Assembly: GCF_004337985.1 (NCBI RefSeq)
Contig: NC_043742.1
Location: forward strand, 5,507,259-5,571,258
Origin: Pyricularia pennisetigena
Lineage: Eukaryota > Ascomycota > Sordariomycetes > Magnaporthales > Pyriculariaceae
DNA length: 64,000 nt
Direction of reading: 5' to 3'
The notes beneath the pieces were generated by a model. It ran no database searches. It was not told the DNA's origin and saw only the letters and a list, made by a program, of their open reading frames with translations. A program made the position numbers and the translations under genes. Below are positions 34,048-46,921 of the stretch, one piece after another; positions within the stretch are counted from its first letter, which is position 1, and the number at the start of each line of letters is the position of its first letter.

Positions 34048-36333
34048 TTAGTGCTTCCGCGAAGCGCAGTTCTGCTTCTCCTTGGAGTGGCCCAGACCCA
34101 GGCAGCTCGCAATCTTGTAAAAGACGTCGATGTTGTTGTAAGTACCACCGAAAGTCTCGGCGCAGGGGCCCATGGCGTAAACCGGCACGTCGGTGAGCGA
34201 GTGCACACCCTGGGCCTCCTTGGGGGGCAGGGTGCCGTTGATGATGTAGCCGCCGGGCTGGTCGGCCGGGTTGGCGTAGAGGTCGTTGGAGGCGCGGCCC
34301 AGAGTGGTGGTCGCGGCAGCCCGAGGGCTGGTGTTGAGCTTGTAGGCCTCACGGTGGTCAGGCATGGCGCCGAATCCCGAGGCGATGCGGTAGCGGGGGT
34401 CCCAGTTGACGGGGAAGTTGGGGCCGGTGTTGTACGAGACGCCAGGGACCTCGACCTGGTACATGGACTGGCCGGAGCGCTCGTAGACGCCGACGGCGTT
34501 GCGCTTCTCGCGGTCGTTGTCCTTGGATTCGAGGTACTTGGTGTCGGCGCTGCCAAAGACGTCAAAGCCGTGCCCGTGATCGGCGCTGACCACGACCAGG
34601 GTCTCGTTGAGGATGCCCATCTTCTCCAGCTTCTCGACTGTGGCCTTGACGGTGTCGTCGAGCTCGAGAAGGTCGCCGAGGGCGCGGTCGTAGTCGAGGG
34701 AGTGCATCTGCTTGTCGATCGAGGCGGCCTCAGACATGAGGAAGAAGCCCTTCTCGCCACCGCGGGTGTGGAGCACGTCGATGGCCTTGAGCGTCATCTC
34801 CTTGAGGCCGGGCAGGTCCAAGGCGGGCTTGTCGGCGCCAGACGGGTCGTTCTTCTGTTTGCCAAGGTAGTCGGTGAAGACGTTGCGGTCGAGCCAGACG
34901 GGGAGGTTACCACGGCAGAAGATACCCAGAGCCTTCTGGTCATTGGGGATTGCCTCGAGAGCCGTCTTGTTCAGCGAGACCGTGTACCCCTTCTTGGCAA
35001 ACTCGTTGTAATAGTCTTTGCCCTCGAACGAACCCGAGCCAGCGATAAACTGGTCAGCGCCACCTCCAAAGTAGGCGTCTGGGCCACCGTGGTTGGTCCA
35101 GGTGTAGTTGGTGACACCATTGAGTGCCTGGTCGATGATGGGTCCATACTGGCCGCGTTGCCTGTGTCGATGTTAGCCTGCGTGCTCGTATGATGCGTAG
35201 AGGAAGTATCAATAATTCCCTACCTAGTGTGAGCCGTAAGAGCAATCGGAGTGGCGTCCGCAATAAAGGCGGTAGAGCTACCAAAAAAAAAAAGTTAGCA
35301 AGGAGCTTTAAGACAAAGCAACACTCCAAATAGAGATAACGGCCAGTCTTACACGGCACCCCATGCGGATCCCCAAACGCGCTTCAACATCTCCACAATG
35401 GTCTCGACCTTGGGGTCGTCAAAGAAGTCGGGCGAGGAGTCAACATAGACACCCATGGCGTTGACGGTCGACTTGTGGCCAGAGTAAAGGGCAGAAGCCG
35501 AGTTGGCAGAATCGGTTATGTATGTGTCGATACTGTGCGTCATTTGGTGACCGATGACGGGGAATTTGTCGAGCTGCATTGTGCTCTGGTACTTGCCGTT
35601 GATGGACTTGTGCCCAAGCAGACGGGCAGCAGTGATCATGTTGGTGGCTGTAGCGGTGAGGAGGATGGTCAGTCGATCTGTTGTTTGATACGGTATACAG
35701 CGTCGCACTTACTCATTCCATCTCCGATAAAGAAGATGACGTTCTTGGTCTTCTTGACCTCAGCAAGAGGCCGAACGACCCAGGTAGCCTTGGTGGTCTT
35801 TCCTCCGTAGTAGGAGAGAACGACTTGGTATGTTCCCGGCTCGTACAGAGCCACGCGACGGTGGATCTTGGAGGCGACGTTGACAACAGAGGGCGTCTGG
35901 GCCTCCTCTGCAAACAAGTCCTCAAACCACTTGAAAGACCACTTTTCAATCTTGGGTTCTTCCTTGCTGAAGAACTGGGTAAGGGTCTGGGACTCTGTTC
36001 CAGATCCATCCTTGGTAATGGTCACGGTGAAGTCCTCGTCGGGAACACCGTTGTTGAATGCCTCCGATCCATTGACCGGGGCGTGAATTTCGAGACGAAT
36101 ATCGAAAAATTGGCCAGGGAGAAACTGTAGATTTTGTCAGTTTTGTGACAAAACCAGAACAGACTAGATGAAAAATGCAACAGATAAAGATAGATACTCA
36201 CATCACTCTGGTCGGGAGGAAGAATGCATCCTAGGTCGGGACATGATCCCAGCCTCTGGAATGTTTGACCGTGGGTCGACGGCAACAGAAATGCGGCGGC
36301 TGCTGCCAACGCAAAAGAATTGCGGAAGACCAT
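34048..36333 (-). CDS. Secreted alkaline phosphatase (PhoA/Pho8 superfamily), 668 aa
   Basis: Five exons on the minus strand: 36333-36202, 36124-35713, 35647-35353, 35277-35224, 35161-34048 (2007 nt, all junctions GT-AG and in frame). The N-terminus MVFRNSFALAAAAAFLLP...HG is a signal peptide with no other membrane segment, so the enzyme is likely secreted or wall-bound rather than vacuolar. Residues about 45-165 form an extra beta-rich domain. Catalytic motifs are FFIGDGM (about 175-181, metal binding), TDSANSASA (Ser228 the predicted nucleophile), MSEAASIDKQMH (about 440-450) and SADHGHG (about 490-496). It hydrolyses phosphomonoesters at the cost of two Zn and one Mg site per family. Its role would be phosphate scavenging. 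It is transcribed away from the gene desert to its right. Confidence 0.92.
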
Positions 36334-37648
36334 CTTGTTCCAATAAACCCCAGTGAAGGGGGACTAAACAGATTTAGTGCTATTGGAAAGCTGCAGCGCT
36401 CGAGGTAGATTTGACAGGGAGGCACCAAGCAACGGGCGACCGAGGTTTGGATGTGGCAGCGAGGGTGAGCTTCAAAAGAGGACGGATGTTACCTTGAACC
36501 AACTTGAAGGTGACGACATGTTATATAGTAGTAGCTACCGCCCATACATACATACCCTGGGTGTTATCCAAAGACGGGCCGGCCAACAATTGTGCGTCTA
36601 CAGCTCCCCCACAGTTTCTGCATTAGGAAGCTCGTTGTTGATGCAAATGAAGTTCCAATAAAGGGGGGGCAAAGGTAATGACGCTGTTGGTCGTATCCAT
36701 GAGGCTGACTGGCTGCAGGATCAACAAGCGACAGGGCAAGAGGTTGCCGGCTTTGGTACTGTGGTAGAGCGACTGGTTGCATCCGCACTCCACTGCTGCA
36801 CTGCACGTGGATGCTTGACGGCGCCGATACAACGGAATGCCGAGAAAAGTAGGAGATTGGTCAATGGATCACGATCCTAGGCAAACATGGCAAAATGACA
36901 TGGTTAAGATGTGAGATGCTTGTTGTCCCAATGGCTGGCGCACGTGCGAGGGCACTGTTGCCATTTGGCATCGGGAATCAGATCGTGGTAGCTCCCAGCT
37001 GAGCGTAGCCAAGCTACCTCCTTACTAGCCGAGTTGGGCGGGCTCTCCGGGACAATCTCAGATTCTCGTGCGATATTCTCAAAGTTAGATTTGTAGTATC
37101 CTTGTACTGTTCGGCCAAGACATTGAAGCGATTCGAGTGTCGTTGGTGAGGAATCCATAAGAGCCAAGTCTCTATGCACGTGCTTCGTCATGGTCTCCGA
37201 TTCGTCCGTTGCTCTCGGTGTATTGGTTACTTACGTCCTGGCTACTGGTGGTGGGTCTGCTGCTGCCTACCTCTCATCAAGCTGATTAGGGCTAATCGTA
37301 AAACGCCTTTGCACCGAGCTTAATCCCGTATTGTTATTTTGTTCATTCTTCCTGTTATGTACTCATGGAAGCACTTACCCCAGGACCGATCGACTCCTCG
37401 ACTGTTATGACAAATCCCAACCCCCCTGCTAACCTTGAAAGATAAAGTTTTCAAAAGGGTTGTGGAACCTACAGCTACTTGGCCCTAACCCTCCTATAAA
37501 CAAGGTTCAAATCTAAGCAAAGATGATGTCTATGGCCATACTCCTCCGATTTGGAATTGCTTTTGGAAGTGCATACCTTGCTTGCCTTGAATATTTACGT
37601 AATCGGTATACAACAGGCTGGCACATATGGTAAGTACTGCACTATATT

Positions 37649-37679
<31 letters not shown>

Positions 37680-39808
37680 GTACTACACTAGGTTGCTGCC
37701 TTCCCTATCGACCATCGGCAGGTACGAATGTAGACATATGCAGTCAACAGATTCCTGTGTTTGCCATGTTTACCAGTTCCGGAGAATAGTACACATTCAA
37801 GCCGTTGAACTCAAAAGAAATCTTTCTCTTTCATACGCTCAGTTGGATTTCGAAAAGAAAATAAACATTCGATCTCTGTACCCCATCCACTAAACTGTTT
37901 CGTTGTATCTGCATTGCCGTCAATACGAAGACTAGTAACGCATGAATTTCCGCCTGAAATCGTCTACCGCCCGTTCATGCCGACGATGATACATGCATAC
38001 TCAATTATATACATAAAGACTCCGGAATTGGTCGTCATAGACTGCTTAGAATCCGATGAGTCCTGGTGCCGGTCGTTATAAAACGGCATTCGTAAGCATG
38101 CTCCAGCCCATACCGCCACATATTGAGACCATTCCATGAATAGACTGAGAGGAGGCCAAGAAGGAACAAATTTGGAAGGGGACATGGAGCAGACATATGT
38201 TATGAACCGGTCATTACAAACACAAGGGTGAGCCAACCCCTGTACGTCCATCCATTGAAACTATTCCAGGAACTGACTGGGAAGAAGCGGAAGAATCAAG
38301 GGCCAAAGATCAACCAACTAAAGGAAGTGACTGCGCAAAACCCAAGAAAAGCGCCAAGTCCGGAATCTCCAACGTCCCCCAAGCACCCAGGGGCAGATGC
38401 AGTGTGAAAAGGAAGAAAATCTTCATGTCAAAGCCTGGCAATGATTGCCGTTCATCCCATCACAAGCACACTTTTATATGTCAAGATGTGCTGATATCAG
38501 TCATCGTTCGTTTCCACCTCCCCAGTCAATATCGGGGGATCTGCCTATCCTCAAGAAGGTCTATTCTCTAGACCATGCGCCAGGGTCCCAGGCTTGGGAC
38601 AAGGTGAAGCTGTTATACAGGTTATATATATTTCTTCCAACCTTATGTCAAGCCGGGTTGTTAATTGATGACTGCCTTTTTCCTATTAATGCAATTTACA
38701 GGATCGCCTGTTTAGGGTAAATAAGATCTCCCAAGACGGGCATGTATGTGCTAGGAATCCTGCGTATGGTAGAGAATATATTTAGAAGTCGTTTGTCAGG
38801 CATGAGACGCCAGTTGTGTTTATATGTATGGAACACCTGCAAACAGGCAAATATTATATAGTAATAATCGCCCAGGGGCCTCTTCCCCAGCTACATCACC
38901 ATCCGATCATAACATGAACAGCCGTTTGTATCAAAATGTACGCCTTACCCTAAATACAATAGAACGGTACCCGCCCGCCTAACAGCAGGAATACTGATCC
39001 CGCGAACGCCGAACAACGAAACGGATGGTATTAGAGTCGCAGCTTACATGGCCTCTACGATGATCTACTGTACCTCCACCTTAGTCCACAGATTACTGAG
39101 ATACAACATATATGTCTTTAAACACTCGCAATCTTTCCTGTTCCCAGATGTTGATATATTTTCAGTGGAGAGAGACTGGGCAGGCATAGGCCGCCGATTT
39201 TGTATCGAGAATGGAATCTCTGCGTGTATTAAGAACCAGTCTTCTCGTGCTGCTCTTGCAGCTCGTTTGGGGGCTCCAAATTGGCTGCACTCTTTGTATC
39301 CACTATGGCCGTAGTGCCTCGTTCAGGTGCATACTTTAAAAGCACGCGTATACCAAGAATTGGCGGGTGATCTCTCGCTATACAGAGGCATGAAATGGGG
39401 GCTACCGGCGTGTAGTATTCGAATAAGCTGTTAGTTATAATATTGCGACCTGCCTGGTTCTGCTCGAGATTCTCCATACGTTTCTCGAGGTTGTGAGTTG
39501 TGGGTTCAATACCCCGGGACCCTGGATGTCGACATAGCGCATAGCCGACTTGTCGCTCTTCGTGGTTTGTTTTTCACTAGAGTTGGGGGGGGGGGGGGTG
39601 GCAAGTCCGGCCCAGTGGTTGCTCAGTTGTAACTCGCAAAATGTCGCCGTGGCACACCATTGGCAACCGCGTCTATCAAGGGATTCTGTTTCTCACGATT
39701 CCTAAATACTCACATCATATTTCCAGCTCAATCAGGCGGTTGGGTCAAACTGAAATATGCCTTGCCGAACGATACAGAGTTGCGAATCATTAGGATCGTA
39801 CAATAATT
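36334..39808. other. Gene desert of about 3.5 kb
   Basis: No gene is supported. The best frame, 36904-37191 (minus, 95 codons), has no motif. There is a T29 run (37651-37679) and a G12 run near 39587-39598. The first few hundred bases include the phosphatase promoter. Confidence 0.55.
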
Positions 39809-40083
39809 CAAATGATCCAGACAGGGATGGGATCATTTGGATCTCGGAATGATCCCAATAATTACACTTGGAACATTAGTTTATATAAGACCACACTTGT
39901 TGACATGCAGACAGATTTACTTGTTGGATTGCTTAGCAGCAACCAAACTCTAGCTAACCTCAATGCTCACTTGAAGCCGCTTATAAAATCACACCCAGTC
40001 ATTGAGAAACCCCGTGCTCAGTTGCTTCAACCCATCGTACACCTCCCCTTGGGAACAGGTTACCCGATACCTTGATCGTGACG
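39809..40083 (+). repeat. Solo or truncated LTR related to the gypsy LTRs, little affected by RIP
   Basis: The reverse complement of 40083-39865 tracks the gypsy LTR in order: ACGATCAAGGTATCGGGTAA, CCTGTT, GGGTTGAAGCAACTGAGC, CTAGAGTTTGGTTGCTGC, TAAGCAATCC and CTTATATAAACT. The shared part covers about 220 bp, includes the TATATAAG promoter element, and runs in plus orientation. The left third is different sequence. G/C content is normal, so CA/TG sites survive here that are TA in the copies at 896 and 7694. No internal domain or second LTR was found nearby. Confidence 0.8.
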
Positions 40084-40287
40084 CCAGGCTGCCTAAACAA
40101 AAACCGCAGTGGTTTGTTATTATATTGGGGTTATTAAGGCATACTAACGTATATGTGCAGCCTAAATTGTTAGTAGGAAAGTAATATACTCATGTGTCAA
40201 GCACTATTTGAGCTAAATATTGTGGCAAAATTTGCATAGTGTTCCTAACGCTGATTTGGAGCTTCGAATCATACAACGCCAAGATCT

Positions 40288-40943
40288 TCACAGCTTACCA
40301 ACGGCCTTGAGCCCCCTCTCGCCATCGACAAGGACACACCAGCCCTCGCCGCCTCTCCCACCATCCCCGGCAACCACGGCCTGAAACGCACCTTCCTCCC
40401 GTGCAAAACGTATGACCTCGTCGTCAAAAGTGCCCGGTTGAAGCCACACGGCGGGGACGCCCAGCTCGCGCGCCTCCCGCAGCACCTTGAGCGTGGCGGC
40501 GGGCGGGGTGATGATGGACACGGACGTCTCCTTGGGCTTGGGAAGCGCGGCCAGGTTCGGCACAGTGGCGTGCGACTTCCCCAGGGCATCGACAGTCGGC
40601 GAAGTCGGGTTGACCGGCGTTGCGGGGATGTTGTGGTTCAGATACCACGCAAAGACTACTCATTTAATGCGCGGACGCGCGCGCGCGCGCTGCGGTCAAT
40701 CTTGGGATTCAGGGTAGGTTGATAATCAGGTGACAGTATGCTATTCATCTGCTTTTGTTTGATGCGCACTTGCGCGAGGCAATGATGATACATTTTGGTT
40801 TTATAAGAAGTTTAACACGAAACGATGCCGAATTGAAAATAGATCTCACTCTTGTGCCCATACTTGGCCGGGTTTGACGAGGCGCCTACTACGGCAAACA
40901 ATGGGGACTGGAAGAAGGTCCTGACTGCAACTTCGGTGGTCAT
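40288..40943 (-). CDS. CoA-binding (Rossmann-fold) domain protein, 153 aa
   Basis: Two exons on the minus strand: 40943-40850 and 40655-40288 (462 nt), separated by an intron of 194 bp with GTGAGA and a GTAG acceptor. The first exon gives MTTEVAVRTFFQ then FAVVGASSNPAKYGHK, the nucleotide-binding loop of the CoA_binding_2 fold (VGAS-N--K-G). The second continues FAWYLNHNIPATPVNP, a switch to LPKPKETSVSIITPP, GVPAVWLQPG and a C-terminal CVLVDGERGLKAVGKL. This is the size and order of the small stand-alone YccU-type family. The family binds CoA or a similar nucleotide; no enzymatic role is established. Both exons and the frame join fit the fold closely. The intron contains an alternating GC run (about 40675-40690). 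Confidence 0.85.
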
Positions 40944-42538
40944 GTTGGGCGTAAAAGCTTGATATGATATGTAAATTCAGCTGGGCTTGGTTTGATAACG
41001 TTGGGCCAATTTCGATCACAGTTGACGGCCTCAAAACTTGGTCGATATCGTCGTGGCATCAATTCGTTTGGTGATCAGAGGTAAATGGCATCAATTCACG
41101 TGACCTATCTTTGGAGATCTGATGGCATTCTAAAGCGGGGGTCACTCAGCAACCTTTTGTCTCCCTCGTTCCTCACCTGGTTAACCACTCTGCCTTCAGG
41201 TTTGATCGCAACATAACGCTGCAAAAAGCTGTGTAAACGAGCAACATGTATTATTCCCTTTGATACATTCCAGGCCGGTTAGCGACTACACAAAAAGCGT
41301 CTACTCTCCCGCCCACAAGCACATGTGACAGTTGAAACCGGTTCAGCTGAAGTCTGACTCCCTCAGTCGAGGTGGGAACCGGGCCAATGGCCGAGGCATC
41401 TTAAATTGCCCAATCCGGCATAGAATTAAAGATACAACGAACCAACAACTGGGGTGCCCACCCCTCCCGCACGACCGAGCGTCGCACATGCTTCAGCGGC
41501 AACCACCGGCATGATATGACGCAGGTCAAGGCTTTCACATGCCGTCAATCGCATGTCATGTCCCCTTTTTCTTAGCGGCAGTTTCGACAGTATTCCCCAA
41601 GGCAGGTAGTGCCCTGTGTTTACCCCTCGCTTCAGCCCAGTTTGCTATTGTGTCGAATTAATCACGCCTAGGACAGCGCTCAATTCCTGGCTGGAGAAAA
41701 TTCGGTCATCCGGGGTTCGCTCCAACTAACTTTTTTTTTTCTTTTGAATACTGCAGTTGCTATTGATGGATGAAATGCTTCGGTGGTACCTGAAATGCAT
41801 TGTAAGCCAGATGGTAAATGCACGCACGCCTGGTCTTCGGCAGCTAGGGACGATGGTTTGTTTTGTCCCTTGAGCCGAACAAACGAATTGGAGTTCGCGC
41901 CACACTCCGCGGCAACCCGGTCCAGCCGACACGCGAGTGCAAAATGCTTGCCCCATTTTTGGCTTCCCCGAGAATACCCCAGATCTTTGGGCCAAGAAAG
42001 CCATTAAGTAGCCCAACACCTAAAGAGCATGCGCCCGAAGGCGACGTTAGGTTTTCCCCACACGCACACTCTAACCTAACAAGGTCTGACTGGCAACCGG
42101 CCGCTACGGTTGCTGACCAGCCGAACGGCTCCGCGACCTCGTGTCATTAGCTTGAATTGTAGGCCCAGACTTGAAAGGCTGATCTGAAAAGGGAGAAGGC
42201 CAATGCCGCTGGCCCGATGTCTTCCGACGATCTCAGCAAGGTTGCTGCCGGCCGAGACTCTTGGTCAAGGTATAAGCTCCCTCCCTGGTCACGTTCACAA
42301 GCTGGCTGAGCATAATGCCTACGTTTTGACGTCGGCCCAAGTCTGACTCCTTCCAAACTTCTTCTTCCCATTGACTTTTCTTTCACCCTCTTGATCAGCC
42401 AAGACGAATCTTGGACAGATTTCATTATTCTCTCTTCCTTTTCATTATTCCAGTTCTCCCTTCCCACGCGCACCGCCGTGATTCCGCCTATATTTTCCTC
42501 AGCATCACGTACGTTGCCGTAAGAACCATACCTCCAAG
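40944..42538. promoter_or_regulatory. Divergent intergenic region holding the isocitrate lyase promoter
   Basis: No gene is supported between the CoA-binding gene (minus) and isocitrate lyase (plus). One CCGAGG (41391-41396), the reverse complement of the CCTCGG core recognised by FarA/FarB-type fatty-acid regulators, lies about 1.15 kb before the lyase start. A single hexamer is weak evidence. The 100 bases before the ATG are pyrimidine-rich, typical of strongly expressed fungal genes. Confidence 0.4.
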
Positions 42539-44505
42539 ATGGCTTCCAAAAACATGGTGAATCCTGCTGTCGAACCCAGCATGGAAGACGACCTGTTTGC
42601 CAGAGAGGTGGCCGAGGTCAAGCGGTGGTGGAGTGATCCCCGTTGGAGGTACACCAAGCGGCCATTCACTGCCGAACAAATCGTATCCAAGCGGGGCAAC
42701 CTGAAGATTGAGTATCCAAGCAATACACAGTCTAAGAAGCTGTGGAAGATCCTCGAAGGCCGCTTCCAAGTAAGCGACCCATCTTCGATACAAGACCACG
42801 CCCCATCTGGACGACATTGGTCAGTCAATGGCTAACAAAAGTTCCCCTCTTTTTCAGAAGCGCGATGCCAGTTACACCTATGGCTGCTTGGAGCCGACTA
42901 TGGTGACCCAGATGGCCAAATACCTAGACACTGTCTATGTTTCCGGCTGGCAGTCATCCTCTACAGCTTCATCCTCGGACGAGCCGGGCCCGGATTTGGC
43001 AGACTATCCCTACGTAAGCTATCCATTCCGTTCCAGAGCGTGAGTGAGTTGACAGCGCTGACAAAGCTCCTCCGCCCAGACCACCGTCCCGAACAAAGTT
43101 TCTCACTTGTTCATGGCGCAACTGTTCCACGACCGGAAACAGCGCCATGAGCGTCTCTCGGCGCCCAAGTCGGAGCGATCCAAACTTCAAAACATCGACT
43201 ACCTGCGACCCATTATTGCTGACGCCGATACTGGCCATGGAGGTTTGACAGCGGTGATGAAGTTGACGAAACTCTTCGTCGAGAAGGGAGCAGCCGGTAT
43301 CCACATCGAGGACCAGGCTCCCGGTACAAAGAAGTGCGGACACATGGCGGGCAAGGTCCTCGTACCCATCAGCGAGCACATCAACCGCTTGGTTGCCATT
43401 CGGGCGCAGGCCGACATTATGGGTGAGTTTTTCTCTTGCAATGAGACGACCGAAACATCTGCCATAAAAGTCATAACAAAGGTCACTAACCAACCTGGAC
43501 TCAGGTGTCGACCTCCTCGCAATTGCCCGTACCGATGCCGAAGCTGCCACGCTGATCACGACCAGCATCGACCCCCGCGACCACGCCTTCATCCTCGGAT
43601 GCACAAACCCGAGCCTGCAGCCACTTGCCGACCTCATGAACACTGCAGAGCAGTCTGGAAAGACTGGCGATCAGTTGCAAGCCATCGAGGACGAGTGGCT
43701 GGCAAAGGCCAACCTGAAGCGCTTCGACGACGCGGTTGTCGACATGATCAACTCTTCCTCGTCGATTCGCAACCCGAAGGATGTTGCTGCGAAATATCTG
43801 CAGGCCGCCAAGGGCAAGAGCAACCGGGAAGCCAGAGCCATTGCAAGCAGCTTGGGCGTTCCCGAAATCTTTTTCGACTGGGACTCGCCTCGCACGCGAG
43901 AGGGATACTTCCGCATCAAGGGTGGCTGTGACTGCGCCATCAACCGTGCCATCGCCTATGCGCCATATGCCGATGCTATCTGGATGGAGAGCAAGCTGCC
44001 TGACTACAAGCAGGCGAAGGAGTTTGCCGAGGGCGTGCACGCTGTGTACCCCGAGCAAAAGTGAGTACCACATAGACCGCCAATTGGCTAGAGTCTCATT
44101 CATGCCTTGTCACGACACACGCTCACAAATTACTATTACCTCATCAGGCTTGCATACAACCTCTCACCTTCCTTCAACTGGAAGACGGCAATGCCAAGAG
44201 ACGAGCAGGAGACGTACATCCGACGCCTGGCGGCTCTGGGCTACTGCTGGCAGTTCATTACCCTGGCGGGTCTGCACACGACAGCGCTCATCAGCGACCG
44301 CTTCGCGCGGGCGTACTCCGAGGTCGGCATGAGAGCGTATGGCGAGCTTGTGCAGGAACCAGAGATGGAACTGGGCGTCGACGTCGTCAAGCACCAAAAG
44401 TGGAGTGGCGCGACTTATGTCGACGAGCTGCAGAAGATGGTGACGGGTGGCGTGAGCAGCACTGCCGCCATGGGCAAGGGAGTGACAGAAGACCAATTCC
44501 ACTGA
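42539..44505 (+). CDS. ICL1: Isocitrate lyase, 547 aa
   Basis: Five exons: 42539-42769, 42858-43013, 43080-43422, 43505-44060, 44148-44505 (1644 nt). Isocitrate lyase cleaves isocitrate to glyoxylate and succinate, the entry step of the glyoxylate cycle used for growth on acetate and fatty acids. The signature KKCGHMAGK is at about 213-221 with catalytic Cys215. [28 protein letters not shown] and a C-terminal [10 protein letters not shown] block are all intact. Length matches fungal enzymes (about 540). The C-terminus is GVTEDQFH with no SKL-type peroxisomal signal. All four introns have GT-AG ends and restore the frame. In Magnaporthe the orthologue is called ICL1 and is needed for early plant infection (from the literature as remembered). 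It is the most securely identified gene in the window. Confidence 0.97.
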
Positions 44506-45061
44506 GGGGATTTGTTGGTCTGTTCGTAAGATGTGAGCTGTTTTGATGTTTTGATGAGAACGACAGTCGAATTTCGTGTAGGCAGGAATCTTCCCATCGA
44601 AATAGGGTATATAGTGATGGTGGATTTGAGTACCACTTAGCAAAGGCGTAAAGAATTGCTTCTCTGCCCGCCGCTTCTGAAATAGCAATGGCCGCCATTA
44701 CCTGGACAACGAAAACCTAAAAATTGAAACTTGACAGCTTGCGCCATACCCATTCGTCGCCCCGTTCGTGTTTTGTGGAGCGACCCACCCTCGTCGCGTC
44801 AAGCGAGCTCCAAATCGTTCAGCTCTTTCCAGAGAGCTCCAAGGTCGCGTGAGGTAAAGCTCCGACGCCACTTCTGCCAATTAAACCCCCATCTAGCTTC
44901 GACATCATTCGTTCTCTTTTCCTGCCAGGCCAATCTTCAGTCAATTCATCTTTTTATCGCAGTTAAACTATTACAAGAATTAAAACCTTTGCCGTGTATC
45001 AAACCTCGACGTTTCTCACAAATACTATCTCACAACTTTTTACTCCACAGTCAGCTTCACC
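44506..45061. other. Intergenic, 3' flank of isocitrate lyase and promoter of the histone chaperone
   Basis: Both neighbours are on the plus strand. No reading frame or RNA gene was supported. The last 150 bases before 45062 are AT- and pyrimidine-rich leader-like sequence. Confidence 0.55.
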
Positions 45062-46921
45062 ATGGCCGATGAGTCGATTCCCCCCGTCGCGGTCGGCGAG
45101 TCGGCTGGCGCATCGACCATTGCCCCTCCAGAGCCCGCCGCGCCCGCCGCGCCCGAAGCCACCGCAGTCCCGGCGCCAGTGGCAGCCCTCGCCGCGGCAA
45201 TGACCGGCAGCGCGGCCGGCACCCCTGGGCCCGGCACGGGTACGACGACGCCCCTACTCAGCCCCGAGGAGATTGAAAAGTCGCTCAAGGTGTCGCTGGC
45301 CGACATGACGGCCAAGGCGACGGCTTTGTACGTGCACAAGAACTACGAGGAGGCGACGGAGCTCTTCTCCAAGGCGGCCGAGATGCAGGCCGAGATCAGC
45401 GGCGACATGAACCCGGCCAACGCCGAGATTCTTTTCCTGTACGGCCGCTCCCTGCTCAAAGTCGGCCAGTCCAAGAGCGATGTCTTTGGCGGCAAAGCGC
45501 CCGAGGCTGCAAAGAAGGGTAAGCCCGCGCCCAAGAAGGCCAATGGCGACAAGGCGGAGGCCAAGGCCCCCGAGCCGTCGTCCAGCGTGGCTGGTGAGGG
45601 AGCCAAGGCCGAGGAGCCGACTCCCGCCGAGAGGATCACGGAGGAGGGCGTCGCCATACTTGCTGCTGAGGCGGGTGGCGCGAACAAGGAGGCTTCCGCA
45701 GAGCCAAAGAAGCCGCTTTTCCACTTCGAGGGCGACGGAGACATTGACGATTCTGATGAGGAAGATGATGACCAAGACGTAGGTTTGGAGTCGAGATGAG
45801 ACACAGGGCCATGTTTTTTTGGCGCAATCGAAGCTGACAAGATGTACGACTAGCCTGCCGATGAAGATGGTCAGGGCGAAGAGGAGCTTGACGACTTGGG
45901 AAATGCATACGAAATTCTCGACATGGCTCGAGTGCTTTTCGACAAGCAGCTCGCTGCTATCACTGAGGAGGCATCAGAAGACAAGGGCAAGGGCAAGGAA
46001 GAGGGAGATGCTCCGTCGCTTCGGCATATCAAGGAGCGCCTGGCCGACACTCACGACCTGCTGGCAGAGATCTCTTTGGAGGGCGAGCGGTATGTTTACA
46101 TTCCGTTCAAGCGCCTCTGTCTTCCCTGGCCCACCCGCCTGCTTTTCCCTCGGCATCATCTAACCCGAAATTTTATCTTGACATGACCAGGTTCCACGAT
46201 GCGATTCCGGATTCGCGCAAATCGCTAGAGTACAAGAAGCAACTATACCCCGAAGAGTCGGACATACTGGCAGAGGCACACTTTAAGCTTTCGCTTGCCC
46301 TCGAATTCGCATCGATTGTTGCGACGGATGAGGAGAAGACGCAGGGCGTGCAGCATGTGGATCAAGCCCTGCGTGACGAGGCCGCCACAGAGCTCGAGGC
46401 TGCCATCGCCAGCACAAAGCTTAAACTACAGAACAAGGAGGTGGAGCTCGCCACCAATCATTCACCGGAGGACAACGACGTTACCAGGGCCCAGATTGCC
46501 GACATCAAGGAGGTTGTTGCGGACATGGAACAGAGGGTGAGTTTCAACATACCCAGCACCCGCCTGTTTGAGCCTATTCACTGCTATGGGCCAACTGACA
46601 TGACCCAAATAAATGTAGCTTGTGGATCTTCGCAACGCACCAATGGACGTCGACGCTATGCTTGGCAAGGACAACCCACTGGGCGGGATCCTCGGGGCCG
46701 CGCTCGGTGAGAGCGCAGCCCAAGTCGAGGCGCGCATCGAAGAGGCCAAGAAGACGGCCACGGACCTGACAGGGCTCGTCAGGAAAAAGGCAGCTCCCAA
46801 GGAGGCCGAGGCCGAGACGGAGTCGGGCGACAAGACCGCCGAGACAAACGGCAGCAATAAGCGCAAGCTCGAGGAGGACGATGCGCCAGCAGATGAGGCG
46901 AAGAAAGTGCGAACCGAATGA
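45062..46921 (+). CDS. NASP/Sim3/Hif1-type histone chaperone with SHNi-TPR, 533 aa
   Basis: Four exons: 45062-45778, 45854-46089, 46191-46536, 46619-46921 (1602 nt, in frame). After an Ala/Pro-rich N-terminus comes a first TPR (DMTAKATALYVHKNYEEATELFSKAAEMQ), interrupted as in NASP proteins by a long acidic insert that ends in DIDDSDEEDDDQD and DEDGQGEEELDDLG. TPR helices resume (NAYEILDMARVLFDKQL, LADTHDLLAEISLEGERF, FHDAIPDSRKSLEYKKQLY), with the SHNi-TPR pattern, then a coiled coil and a nuclear localisation-like C-terminus (NKRKLEED, AKKVR). It would escort histone H3-H4 (or CENP-A) to chromatin. It converges on the ABC transporter gene, with stop codons only about 250 bp apart. Confidence 0.92.

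Noticed and set aside
34015..35193. 392-codon plus-strand ORF
   Set aside because: Antisense shadow of the last alkaline phosphatase exon, which has clear catalytic motifs and matching splice sites.
36904..37191. 95-codon minus ORF in the gene desert
   Set aside because: No motif, signal peptide, splice evidence or promoter-like context; length is expected by chance.
39440..39530. B-box-like GGGTTCAATACCCC with nearby CTCGAG pairs, possible tRNA or SINE head
   Set aside because: No convincing A box and no cloverleaf; kept only as a passing observation.
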